Part shown: in pieces, positions 1 to 8,500 of the stretch | How positions within the stretch are numbered: the first letter of the stretch is position 1 | How the letters are laid out: each line of letters starts with the position of its first letter | Assembly (NCBI GenBank): GCA_964580995.1 | Contig: CAZOMV010000063.1 | Coordinates: 1-33,641 of the forward strand | DNA from: JAKJEP01 sp964580995 | Lineage (GTDB): Bacteria; Planctomycetota; Phycisphaerae; Sedimentisphaerales; SM23-30 | Length of the DNA: 33,641 nt | Direction of reading: 5' to 3' | Made by a program: the position numbers and the translations under genes | The notes under the pieces: generated by a model | The model's database searches: none | What the model was told of the DNA's origin: nothing | The model's input: the letters and a program-made list of their open reading frames with translations, nothing else

Positions 1-70
1 GGTAAAACACGAGGAAAGTATAGCAAAACATAGTTAAAAGTGAATGATGTTTTTACGTGACAATCTTAAA

Positions 71-101
71 AATTACGAATTATGAATTACGAGTTACGAA
101 T
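71..101. repeat. tandem TTACGAA-type intergenic repeat, copy 1
   Basis: About four degenerate units of the heptamer/octamer ATTACGAA or ATTATGAA follow one another. The same pattern recurs at 5154-5180 and 5377-5410, always outside genes. The units are contiguous with no unique spacers, so this is not a CRISPR. Confidence 0.7.
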
Positions 102-182
102 AAAAGAGGAGTAAATTACCTAGATTATCCAGATTAACAGTGGCAAAATGGTCGGGCAAATATGACATAAGGTGAGAAGAAG

Positions 183-212
183 GAATTTTATCCGCAGATT
201 AACGCCGATGAA
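183..212 (+). repeat. CGCAGATTAACGCCGATGAA repeat, copy 1
   Basis: This copy shares about 28 of 30 bases with 611-640, including the leading GAATTTT and the core CGCAGATTAACGCCGATGAA. The second copy continues with a further CGCAGATGAA half-unit. Both lie in non-coding DNA. Confidence 0.7.
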
Positions 213-244
213 GAGAAGAATTTTTTCAACAAAAGATAACGAAG

Positions 245-258
245 GCAGGCGAGCCTGC
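245..258. repeat. short GC hairpin (GCAGGC-GA-GCCTGC)
   Basis: A perfect 6-bp inverted repeat with a 2-base loop is followed by a GC-rich tail. It is comparable in style to the two hairpins at 5200-5219 and 5226-5244 on the other side of the island. Confidence 0.45.
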
Positions 259-402
259 ACCACTCCGACGCGGGGGGTTGCCACAATCGACGCTTCCGAT
301 GGAAGCTGGGAGAGGGGTAACGGGCTGGATGGCTGGGGGCGGGGGAAAAATTAGGGGAATTTTGATTGAGGAGCGGGATGGGGAGGGATAGAATCCGGGG
401 TT

Positions 403-450
403 GTGGCGTGAAATCTGGTGCGTGAGCGGCTTTTGGCTGGGAAGCTGGGA
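403..450 (+). repeat. 48-base direct duplication, copy 1
   Basis: The sequence beginning GTGGCGTGAAATCTGGTGCG is repeated at 740-787 with three substitutions in 48 bases. The bases before it (GGGG, ATTAGGG-like) are also partly conserved. It is non-coding in all frames that I can recognise. Confidence 0.75.
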
Positions 451-562
451 TGTATGGGATTTTTGAAAGACAGGGTTGGATGGGAGGGTGATGGGTTTTT
501 ATGAGTAGAGGTAAGCAGAGACGGGCGGGGAAAGAAAGTCAACCATAGAGAGGAGGAGAATT

Positions 563-592
563 GAACCGCGAATGTACGCGAATTCACGCGAA
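563..592 (+). repeat. tandem ACGCGAAT-type repeat
   Basis: Three degenerate units (CCGCGAATG, ACGCGAATTC, ACGCGAATAA) follow one another just ahead of the second CGCAGATTAACG element. Confidence 0.55.
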
Positions 593-610
593 TAAGAAGG
601 ATAAAGAAAA

Positions 611-650
611 GAATTTTGTCCGCAGATTAACGCCGATGAACGCAGATGAA
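611..650 (+). repeat. CGCAGATTAACGCCGATGAA repeat, copy 2
   Basis: This is the second copy of the 183-212 element. It is extended by an extra CGCAGATGAA half-unit that is missing from copy 1. Confidence 0.7.
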
Positions 651-739
651 AAAGGTTTGTAAATAATTTAGTGATAGGGTGTTATGTTTTATAAAATTGT
701 GCTGGCGGACGGGGCTGGGGGAAGATATAATTAGGGTTC

Positions 740-787
740 GTGGCGTGTAATCTGGTGCGTGAGCGGCTTTTAGCTGGGAAGCTGGAA
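740..787 (+). repeat. 48-base direct duplication, copy 2
   Basis: Second copy of the 403-450 duplication, with three mismatches. The two copies are 337 bases apart and both precede the ABC-3C cassette. Confidence 0.75.
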
Positions 788-862
788 AAAAATGGGATTA
801 TAAATGGACAGGACATGTTAGAAGGTTAAAGGGTTTTGATCGCTAGAGGCAATAACGGCAAG

Positions 863-1006
863 ATGGAAGGTTTTATAAAGGCATTGTTTAAGGCGGCGGA
901 TAAGCTACAAAAGAATATCGACACTGATTTCAAGAATAACGATCAGTTGAAAACAGATACCGCCTTGCAGATGGAGGCGGAGAAAATTAAATTTATGGTG
1001 ATATAA
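863..1006 (+). pseudogene. 47-codon ORF, possible remnant of a type I HsdM N-terminus
   Basis: An ATG-initiated frame of 47 codons ends 11 bases before the ABC-3C effector gene. Its first 20 residues contain ALFKAADKLQKNID, which recalls the opening helix of type I methyltransferase subunits (LWxAADxLRxNMD). The remainder does not continue into a methyltransferase. There is no clear ribosome binding site. I read it as a decayed fragment, or as a small uncharacterised ORF at the head of the cassette. The resemblance is short and could be chance. Confidence 0.25.
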
Positions 1007-1017
1007 GAAGTAGCTCT

Positions 1018-1941
1018 ATGAATTATCCATTATACAACTTAAATTACAAAGAGTTTGAAGATCTAATAGCAACTATTTGTAATAAAATTTTGGGAACAGG
1101 CACCATAACTTTTAGTGACGGGACCGATGGTGGAAGAGATGCCTGTTTTGATGGTACTTCCAACAATTTTCCAAGTGAATCTCGCCCGTGGAAGGGTAAA
1201 TTTGTTATTCAGGCAAAACATACCACTAAACCAATTGCGAGTTGTTCCGATTCCGATTTTGCTACTATTATAAAAAATGAAATTCCTAAAATACTAAAAC
1301 TTAAGAAAGCTGGAAAACTTGACAATTATATCTTGTTTACAAACAGAAAACTGACAGGTGGTAAATATGGGAGTATTCAAGATATTATCGATAATAAAAT
1401 TAATATTAATCACCATCTCATCGGAGTCGAAACAATTCAACTGTGGCTTAATGAATATCGAGAGATAGTTAAAGCTATGGATCTCAATAAATTATTGTTG
1501 CCTCTTGAGTTTTACGAGGATGATATTCGTGATATAATTAATATATTTTCAGAGAATAGAGTTTCTGATGAAGAAATTACAAATTCTGTTGAGAATTATC
1601 ACAAATTGCCTATTGAGGAAAAAAACCGTTTAAATGACCTAAGCAAAGAGTATTTTGAAAATTCTATAAAAAGATCATATCAAGAGTTCCAAAAAATTGA
1701 AACATTTTTGAAAGACCCTGGTAATGTAGATTTGGTTTTTAAATACCAAAATACGGTTTCCGATATTAATGCTCAAATACTCGTTCACCGGGGGAATTAC
1801 GGAGTATTTGAGGAAATATTTGAACATATTTATAGAAAAATAGAAAATCATGCTGATTCTAAGTTAATGAACAATAGAAGATTTATCAGGATATTTTTGC
1901 ATTATATGTATGCAAATTGTGATATTGGCAGGAACGAATAA
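1018..1941 (+). CDS. ABC-3C system effector with restriction-endonuclease-like domain
   Basis: This 307-residue protein probably is the effector of an ABC-three-component conflict system. Residues about 10-160 look like a PD-(D/E)xK nuclease fold: a helix with FEDLI (13-17), SDGTDGGRD (33-41) supplying the acidic residue, and FVIQAKHT (62-69) supplying the Q-x-K strand. The rest, to about 305, is mostly alpha-helical and should be the ABC-3C C-terminal domain that contacts the partner proteins. The stop is one base before the start of the middle-component gene, and the ATPase gene follows, so the three form one operon. The gene is strongly AT-rich compared with the GC-rich genes after 4 kb, which suggests transfer. 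The assignment rests mainly on the trio architecture; nuclease activity is inferred from motifs. Known ABC-3C loci are predicted anti-phage or anti-mobile-element systems. Confidence 0.72.
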   Translation: MNYPLYNLNYKEFEDLIATICNKILGTGTITFSDGTDGGRDACFDGTSNNFPSESRPWKGKFVIQAKHTTKPIASCSDSDFATIIKNEIPKILKLKKAGKLDNYILFTNRKLTGGKYGSIQDIIDNKININHHLIGVETIQLWLNEYREIVKAMDLNKLLLPLEFYEDDIRDIINIFSENRVSDEEITNSVENYHKLPIEEKNRLNDLSKEYFENSIKRSYQEFQKIETFLKDPGNVDLVFKYQNTVSDINAQILVHRGNYGVFEEIFEHIYRKIENHADSKLMNNRRFIRIFLHYMYANCDIGRNE

Positions 1942-1942
1942 T

Positions 1943-2191
1943 ATGCTAATACCAACAAAACATACAGAACCTTCATTATCCATTTTAAATGTATCAGGGA
2001 TAATCATTGAGGAACTACGCAGAAGTGAAATAATCGATTATACGGAATTGTACAACACATTGATCGGGAAATTGGGGCCCAGGGTCAGAGAAATTATTCT
2101 TTATAGTTTGTCATTCCTTTTCTTATTAGGAAAAATAGAGTACCTAATCGGCATAGATGCTGTGAGGCTTGTTAAAAATGAAAATATGTAA
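1943..2191 (+). CDS. ABC-3C system middle component, MC6 type
   Basis: This 82-residue protein begins MLIPTKH with a nearby PSxSILNVSG and ends with a helix reading LFLLGKIEYL. This matches my memory of the MC6 middle components (LPxKHxxPxxSLLxxGxxIL ... ALDLLYxLGxIE). I chose the ATG at 1943 over an in-frame ATG at 1910, because the shorter protein begins with the family motif and the longer one would overlap the effector gene by about 30 bases. Its 3' end overlaps the ATPase gene by 14 bases, consistent with translational coupling. In these systems the small middle component is thought to bridge the SMC-like ATPase and the effector. No catalytic residues are expected or seen. Confidence 0.75.
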   Translation: MLIPTKHTEPSLSILNVSGIIIEELRRSEIIDYTELYNTLIGKLGPRVREIILYSLSFLFLLGKIEYLIGIDAVRLVKNENM

Positions 2192-3944
2192 GATTTATGC
2201 CAATAAACATTTTCATAATGTTCGATTTTCCAAAGGTTTTAATGTAATACTAGGAAAGATACATGACAAAACAAGAAGCGACAAAGACACTCATAACTTA
2301 GGAAAGACTGCTCTGATTAATGTTATTGATTTTATGCTGTTGGGAACACTCGATAAGAAAAAAAACTTTTTAGGGAAAGATATTTTTCGTGATTATACCT
2401 TTTATATGGAAATCGCCTTAAATAACGGACAGTATCTGGTTATCAGAAGAGGATTGGAAAGTAATACAAAAATATGTTTTAAAATAAATAGTAAAGAACT
2501 TTTTGATTTTGAAGAAAATATTATTTGGGATGATACAGATATGCCTCTGGAGAAAGCAAAAGAAAAATTAGGAGAATATTTAAGTTTTGACATAGCAAAA
2601 GATTGGGGATACCGAAAAACTAATGCGTATTTTATGCGGCGGCAAAATGATTTTATAGATGTTTTTAGATTAGACAAATTTCGCGGGAAAGATAAGGATT
2701 GGAAACCTGCGGTATTTGAATTATTAGGATATGATAGTGTTTTGGTTAGAGAAAAATATGAAAAGGAAGAAGACCTTGAAAAATTAAATATAGAAAAAAA
2801 TACTATCGCAAGAGAATTAGGCGTAAATACCGAACAGACAGATATGCTAAAGGGGCTTTTAGAATTAAAAGAAAATGAAAAATCTGAGACAATAACAAAA
2901 ATCGATGATTTCAATTTCTACGAAAAAGACCAAATATTAATGCGAGATTTGATTGATAGAGTAGACTTTAACCTTCAGACTCTGAATACAGAAAGATATC
3001 GTATTGCCCGAGACATTGATAAAACGGAAACATCCCTTGAAGGTGATGATAAAGCTTTGAATATTGAAAGAATTAAAGAACTCTTTCATCAGGTCCAGAT
3101 AACATTGCCCGAATGCTTAGTTAAAAATTATGAACAATTGCTAGATTTTAATCATGCTATAACACAAGAACGAAAAAAGATTTTGACAGGTAACTTAAAA
3201 GAATTGAAGGAGGAATATCATAGAATTGATCGAAAAATAAAGGAATTTGAGAAAGAAAAAAAGCAAAAACTGTCATGGTTAACTACCACAGATGTTTATT
3301 CTAAATTCAAAATATACCAAAAAAGACTTTCTGAATTAGAATCAGAGATCAGCATCTTAAAAATCAAGCTTGAAAATATTGATCGCTTAGCAAGTATGAG
3401 TAATAAAATTAAAGCATTATCCGATGAAATAATGGAAATAACAAATAGGATTGGTGAACAGATCCAAAAAAGAAAACATTCTGAAATTAGCCAGATATTT
3501 AATAATATCATTAAGGAAGTGCTTAAAGTATATGCCTTAATATCAATTTCCCAAAATAAGAACGGTAATATTGAATTTGATGCAACATGTCAAAACCCTA
3601 ATGATCTTACCCCTACATCAGAAGGCTACGGTACTACATACAAAAAATTACTATGTATGGCATTTGACCTAGCTTTATTGATACATTATTCTAAGGATTC
3701 ATTTTATAGGTTTGCCTATCATGATGGTGCACTGGAGGGGCTTGATCATAGAAAGAAGATATTGTTTATTGATGCGGTGCGCAGAATATGCGAAGAAAAA
3801 GGGATTCAATATATATTAACGATGATTGACTCTGATTTGCCTCAGGATGAAACTGGAAAAATTATGGAATTTCCACAAAGAGAAATTGCATTAACATTAA
3901 ATGATAAAGATAATTCGGGACGTTTATTTAAAATTAGTTTTTAA
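2178..3944 (+). CDS. DUF2326-type SMC-like ATPase of the ABC-3C system
   Basis: This 588-residue protein has the layout of the ABC-3C ATPases. An N-terminal half ATPase lobe begins MKICKIYANKHFHNVRF and has FNVILGKI followed by a degenerate Walker A (NLGKTAL). A long coiled-coil-rich middle spans about 195-460 and is rich in E/K with leucine spacing. The C-terminal lobe has SEGYGTTYKKLL (signature-like), a Walker B/D-loop-like AYHDGALEGLDHR and a terminal TMIDSDLP. These are the features of DUF2326 proteins. I place the start at the ATG at 2178, which sits inside the end of the middle-component gene. A TTG at 2169 would add three residues. The ATPase is probably the sensor or activator of the upstream nuclease. 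The gene is AT-rich like its partners. Confidence 0.8.
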   Translation: MKICKIYANKHFHNVRFSKGFNVILGKIHDKTRSDKDTHNLGKTALINVIDFMLLGTLDKKKNFLGKDIFRDYTFYMEIALNNGQYLVIRRGLESNTKICFKINSKELFDFEENIIWDDTDMPLEKAKEKLGEYLSFDIAKDWGYRKTNAYFMRRQNDFIDVFRLDKFRGKDKDWKPAVFELLGYDSVLVREKYEKEEDLEKLNIEKNTIARELGVNTEQTDMLKGLLELKENEKSETITKIDDFNFYEKDQILMRDLIDRVDFNLQTLNTERYRIARDIDKTETSLEGDDKALNIERIKELFHQVQITLPECLVKNYEQLLDFNHAITQERKKILTGNLKELKEEYHRIDRKIKEFEKEKKQKLSWLTTTDVYSKFKIYQKRLSELESEISILKIKLENIDRLASMSNKIKALSDEIMEITNRIGEQIQKRKHSEISQIFNNIIKEVLKVYALISISQNKNGNIEFDATCQNPNDLTPTSEGYGTTYKKLLCMAFDLALLIHYSKDSFYRFAYHDGALEGLDHRKKILFIDAVRRICEEKGIQYILTMIDSDLPQDETGKIMEFPQREIALTLNDKDNSGRLFKISF

Positions 3945-4025
3945 CAGTTCAGCTATACTGAACACACATCAAATTCACAAAATCCGTGGTTAAAATTAAG
4001 TCTGTGTTTCTGTGACAAAGGAAAT
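3945..4025 (+). repeat. AAATCCGTGGTTAA-type intergenic repeat between ATPase and rhuM
   Basis: The 81-base gap contains an AAATCCGTGGTTAAAATTAA segment followed by a TCTGTGTTTCTGTGAC tail. A related AAATCCGTGGTTGA occurs at 5067-5080, directly after rhuM, so rhuM is bracketed by the same short element. AAAGGA at 4017-4022 can serve as the rhuM ribosome binding site. Confidence 0.5.
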
Positions 4026-5042
4026 ATGAAGAAGGATAATCAAGAGTCTAATCTGGTTATATATACAACGGAAGATGGGCAGGCAAGGGTACAGGTCAAG
4101 ATTGAGGATGAGACGGTCTGGCTGACGCAGGAGCAGATGTCCGAACTTTTTGATAAAGGCCGCTCCACGATAGCTGAGCATATCCAAAATGCCTTCAAAG
4201 AAAGGGAATTAGACGAAAAATCAGTATGTCGGGAATTCCGACGAACTGGTTCTGACGGGAAAGATTACGGCGTCAAGCATTACAATCTGGATGTGATTAT
4301 ATCCGTCGGGTACCGCGTTAAGTCTCTGCGGGGCACGCAGTTCCGGATGTGGGCGACGGGGCGGCTGAGGGAGTATATTGTCAAGGGCTATACGCTCGAT
4401 GATGAGCGGCTCAAGCAGCAGGGCGGCCGGAGCCGGTATTTTGAGGAACTGCTGCAGCGAGTCCGGGATATCCGAAGCAGCGAACGGAATTTCTACCAGA
4501 AGATAACGGATATCTATGCCACGGCGATTGATTATCGGAAAGATGACCAGCTCACGCAGGAATTTTTCGCCACCGTGCAGAATAAGATGCATTATGCCGT
4601 GCACGGGCATACGGCGGCAGAAGTGATTGCCAAACGAGCGGACAGCAAAAAGCCTCTGATGGGACTTACCAGCTTTAAGGGGAACTACATTACCGCCGGC
4701 GATATTGCCGTTGCCAAAAATTATCTGACCGAAGATGAGATTAAACAGCTTAACCTGATGGTCTCGATGTATCTGGATTTTGCCGAACTGCAGGCGGGCA
4801 GAGGCAGACTTATGAAGATGGCGGACTGGATCGGCAAGCTGGATGAGTTTCTCAAGATCAGTGAGCGCGGACTTCTGAAAGATGCCGGCAAGGTCAGCGC
4901 GGAAGAGGCCGCCGCCAAGGCCCAGCAGGAATTTGAAAAATACCGAAAAGAACGGGATGAAAGTTATATCTCTGATTTTGATATGGCGGTGAAAAAATAT
5001 CTGCAAAAGAGAAGAAAAAAAAGTGAACAATCGAGCCGTTAA
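4026..5042 (+). CDS. rhuM: RhuM family protein
   Basis: This 338-residue protein matches the RhuM family along its whole length. The conserved core at residues about 28-135 contains VWLTQEQMSELFDKGRSTI, HIQNAF, CREFRRTGSDGK, VKHYNLDVIISVGYRV, GTQFRMWAT and LREYIVKGY. A helical C-terminal part ends in YISDFDMAVKKYL. The family was named from a Salmonella pathogenicity island, but its biochemical role is not established. Such genes are frequent inside type I restriction and defence loci, which fits this position after an ABC-3C cassette and a possible HsdM remnant. Base composition returns to the GC-richer local norm, so it probably has a different history from the cassette. The start has an AAGGA just upstream. 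Confidence 0.88.
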   Translation: MKKDNQESNLVIYTTEDGQARVQVKIEDETVWLTQEQMSELFDKGRSTIAEHIQNAFKERELDEKSVCREFRRTGSDGKDYGVKHYNLDVIISVGYRVKSLRGTQFRMWATGRLREYIVKGYTLDDERLKQQGGRSRYFEELLQRVRDIRSSERNFYQKITDIYATAIDYRKDDQLTQEFFATVQNKMHYAVHGHTAAEVIAKRADSKKPLMGLTSFKGNYITAGDIAVAKNYLTEDEIKQLNLMVSMYLDFAELQAGRGRLMKMADWIGKLDEFLKISERGLLKDAGKVSAEEAAAKAQQEFEKYRKERDESYISDFDMAVKKYLQKRRKKSEQSSR

Positions 5043-5153
5043 AAAATAAAAACCGCGTAATCAGTGAAATCCGTGGTTGAGGCGGGTGATGAAGAGAGAA
5101 GAAATCTGAGATCTGAGATTTGGAAAAAGAAAAATTCTGGATTCCCGTATAAG

Positions 5154-5180
5154 AAATTACGAATTACGAGTTACGAATTA
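5154..5180. repeat. tandem TTACGAA-type intergenic repeat, copy 2
   Basis: About three and a half contiguous ATTACGAG/ATTACGAA units, matching the tandem at 71-101 on the other side of the island. Confidence 0.7.
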
Positions 5181-5199
5181 AGGAGAGGGGAGAAGATGG

Positions 5200-5219
5200 A
5201 TTCCCGCCTGCGCGGGAAT
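5200..5219. repeat. dRS3-like hairpin (ATTCCCGC-N4-GCGGGAAT)
   Basis: A perfect 8-bp inverted repeat with a 4-base loop is followed by GACAGAC. The ATTCCC-N8-GGGAAT form is that of the dRS3-type repeat described in Neisseria and seen dispersed in many other genomes, where it can act as a recombination or insertion target. Confidence 0.65.
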
Positions 5220-5225
5220 GACAGA

Positions 5226-5244
5226 CACGGCTGACACAGCCGTG
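5226..5244. repeat. short hairpin (CACGGCT-N5-AGCCGTG)
   Basis: A perfect 7-bp inverted repeat with loop GACAC lies six bases after the dRS3-like hairpin. There is no T tract, so it is not an obvious terminator. Confidence 0.5.
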
Positions 5245-5376
5245 GCACAATTATTTGAAGAACACCTCTGGGCCTGCGGTGGAACGGGGCCGCTCGAAAA
5301 AAGACAACCTGAAGGTTGAACTCAGAACGGCTGAACTCGGAACGGCAGGGGGAAAAATACTGGATTCCTGCATATA

Positions 5377-5410
5377 AAATTACGAGTTACGAATTATGAA
5401 TTACAAGAAT
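5377..5410. repeat. tandem TTACGAA-type intergenic repeat, copy 3
   Basis: About four contiguous units (ATTACGAG, TTACGAATT, ATGAATTAC) of the same family as 71-101 and 5154-5180. Confidence 0.65.
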
Positions 5411-5569
5411 GGTTATCAGCTAATTGGTTATCGGTTAGGTTTGGAACGAGATGGGAATTGCTGAAGCGGTGGGGGGAAGGTATAATGGGGATTTGACGAG
5501 AGTTGCGGCAAAGGAAATGCGTGGTTGTGAAAAGGTTTGTGGCGTCTGAGCCAGGAAAGGGTGAATGAG

Positions 5570-8500
5570 ATGAAAGAGAGAGGTAAGCGGGTGGGCGGAT
5601 GGGTTTGGGTGGGGTTTATTGCGTTTTTGGCGGCGGGGCGGAGCTGGGGGGAAGGGGCGGGGGAGGAGTTGGTTATCAAGCCGCTGGCGGGGGAGGTGGG
5701 GTTTTTTCCGGCGGTGGTGCAGTTTTCGCCGCTGCCGGCGGGGCCGGGGTGGCAGGGGGAGAAGGAGCCGGTGAGCAAGGAGGTATGGCGGCAGACGGTG
5801 GATAACCTGCTGGGGCATGGTTTTATGGGGATTGAAAGTGTGCGGGGCGATTTGCCGAAGGCGGAAAATGGGGATCCGGAGGTTTACCCCGACAACCCGG
5901 CTGGTTATGTGGAGGACTATGCGCGGTCGCGGGGGATGGTGATCACGCATCACACGGGCGGGCTGGAGGGGTTCGGGCGGGAAGCACCGCCGGCGCCGAG
6001 TGTGTATTCGCCGGAGTATGGCAAGGCGGTTAAGGAGCGGGTGGCGGCGGCGCTGGGACCGCTGAAAGATATTCAGCGGCTGTATAATGTTTTTACGTAT
6101 CAGGATGAGCCGTTTCACTGGGGGCCGAAGTCGTTTGGATACAGTGAGGAGGATAAGGCGGAGTTTCAGAAGCGGTATGGGTATGAGCTGCCGGCGGACC
6201 TGGAGTCGGTTCGGGGGGAGCCGAAGAAGTGGCTGGAGGTGATTAATTTTCGCAGCGATAATTTTCCGGACGGGTGGCGGCAGGTGTATAAGGCGATTAA
6301 GGAGGGGAATCCGAATTTTCTGGTGACGATGACACATGACAGCCATAATACGTTCGGGGCGGGGTATAGTTCCCATGCGGAGATCGCGATTGATGATGTG
6401 TATCACTGGGGGGGCGATTTTGCGGATATGTTTGTGTTTGATATCTATCCGTATATGATGTTCGATTTCCGGTTTGGGCAGTGCAGCCAGTTGCCGCAGC
6501 CGCGGATCAGCCAGACGCATTACAGTTTTGCCCAGATGCGGAATCTGACGCAGGCGTATGATAAGAAGCTGGGGTTCTGGGTGGGGACATATAATCCGGC
6601 GTGGTTCCAGTTTTATTTGGGTCCGGAGCTGGCGGGCCTTTACTGGTCGGAGCGGGAGATGTCGGCGACGGCGGTGGCGGCGGGCGCGGATTATCTGCTG
6701 ACGGGGTACAATATACCCGTGGACGCCAGGCACTGGGAGTCGTTCGGGGAGGGACTGCGGCTGATCCAGAAGGCGGGCGGGCGGCTGCTGCGGGCGCCGA
6801 AGGTGAAGGCGAAGGCGTGCATGCTGTTTCCGCGGACGAATTATATCCAGATGCAGGAGGAGTATTTCAATGTGGGACTGTCGTTTGAGCTGTTTTTGCG
6901 GGCGTTCGGGGAGCTGGATATACTGCATGAGGAGCAGGTGGTGGATGAGCGGCTGGAGGGGTACCAGGTGCTGGTGCTGTTTGATGTGAAGGTGCTGCCG
7001 GCGAAGGTGGCGGAGCGGATTGCCGCGTTTGTCGAGAAGGGGGGCGTGGTGATTGCCGATTGCGTGCCGCAGATGAACGAGTATAAGGAGCCGATGGCGA
7101 CGATGACGGAACTGTTCGGGGTGCGGGAGGCGGAAACGGGGCGGATTGTGCGGAGCGGGCATTGGGTGCCGTATAAGAATACGCATGCGGCGATGTGGGC
7201 GAACCGTCCGGCCAATCCGCCGGATGAGACGGTGTATAAGACGGACCGGCTGGCGGGGGAGGTTTTGGGGCAGTCGCTGGAGGTGGAGTTGGTGAGTCCA
7301 CGCGGCTGCACGGCTGCCGGCGGGGAGGTGCTGGCGAAAACCGAGGCGGGCCAGCCGGGGGTGGTGAGGCGTAAGGTGGGCGGCGGGCAGGCATTTCTGC
7401 TGGGGTTCTGTTTGCAGGATACGTATTTCAAGACGTGGCAGGACCAGAATGCGTCGGCGCGCGAGCAGTTGCGGGGGCTGCTGCGGGCGATGACGGCGGC
7501 GGCGGGGGTGCAAAGTCATGTGTATTCGAGCAATGCGGATATCGAGGCTTCGCTGCGGGCGAATGAGCGGGAGGGATTTTTGTTTGTGATCAATCATGAG
7601 GCGGCTGCGGATGCTACGACGATCCGGGTGGCAGATTTGCCTTTCGAGGTCGGGCAGATTGTCGATTTGGGGACGGGTCAGCCGGTTTCTGTTCGCACTA
7701 TCGATGGGTATGCGGAATTGGAGGTGGTTGCGGGGACGGGTGAGACACGGCTGTTTCATGTGCAGGCGAAGGAGAAGCCGCTGGCGAATTTGCCGGAGAA
7801 TTTGCGTCTCACGCTGGAGAATACCCGGCGGCTGCGGTTTCCGCTGGGGGATCGGCTGGGGCTGTATCTGTGGCCGATCATGGGGACTTTGGGCGGGCTG
7901 AATGACGCGGATGCGGAAGAGGCACTGCGGCAGTTGGACAGCCGGGGGATCGCGATGTGCGTGAACTGGGACTACGGGGCGAAGGAAGGGACGCTGGCGG
8001 AGGGATTGCGGATCGGGGCGCTGCAGAAGAAGCTGGGGCTGCGGGTGAACGTGAATGCCAACGCCTGTTTGTACAGTTTTTTCAACGGGGATGAGAAGAC
8101 GTTTCATATGGACCCGGACGGCCAGCCGTTTTATGACGATTCTTTTGGGGGACAGAAGATGGGGTGCCCTTTCGCGCTGGACTTTCGCTATCCGGCGATG
8201 AAGGAGCAGGTGGAGTATTTTCTGCGGGAGTATAAGGCCAAAGGGATCGGGGTAGATTTTATTTTCGCGGACTGGGAGATTGACGGGCCGATCGAGTGGA
8301 ACGATGCCTGGGCCAACAGCAAGAAATGCCGGCGGTGCCGGGAGCATATTGCGAACCTTGAGGATTTCCGGGAATTTCAAAAGCAGTTGCGGACTATTCG
8401 CAGCCACATGCAAAAGGTGGTGTTTGCCGATCCGGTGAAGTCGTATTTTCCGGCGGCGCTGGTGGGCAATTACGCGGTGTATCCGCACAACGGGTACCGG

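Larger units (their letters stand above)
1..862. other. repeat-rich intergenic region, left flank of the defence island
   Basis: I see no convincing gene here. Short ORFs on both strands lack ribosome binding sites and recognisable products. The stretch instead holds several short repeat types: tandem TTACGAA-like units near 71-101, two copies of a CGCAGATTAACGCCGATGAA element (183-212 and 611-650), a tandem ACGCGAAT-type run (563-592), a small GC hairpin (245-258) and a 48-base direct duplication (403-450 and 740-787). The pattern resembles dispersed intergenic repeats rather than decayed coding sequence. Confidence 0.6.
5043..5569. other. repeat-rich intergenic region, right flank of the defence island
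   Basis: I see no gene here. In order the stretch holds an AATCCGTGGTT element (about 5067-5080), an ATCTGAG tandem (about 5104-5119), TTACGAA-type tandems (5154-5180 and 5377-5410), a dRS3-like hairpin (5200-5219), a second hairpin (5226-5244) and a duplicated GAACTCAGAACGG / GAACTCGGAACGG pair (5319-5345). The last 30 bases carry an AGGAAAGG ribosome binding site for the next gene. Confidence 0.6.

Noticed and set aside
71..101. Tandem repeats read as a CRISPR array
   Set aside because: Units are 7-9 bases long and contiguous, with no spacers, and no cas gene is near.
172..587. Two small ORFs on opposite strands in the left flank
   Set aside because: They run through the repeat elements, have no ribosome binding sites and encode low-complexity sequence.
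4221..5030. Minus-strand open frame of 269 codons inside rhuM
   Set aside because: RhuM on the plus strand is a clear full-length family member. The antisense product has low-complexity character and no family.
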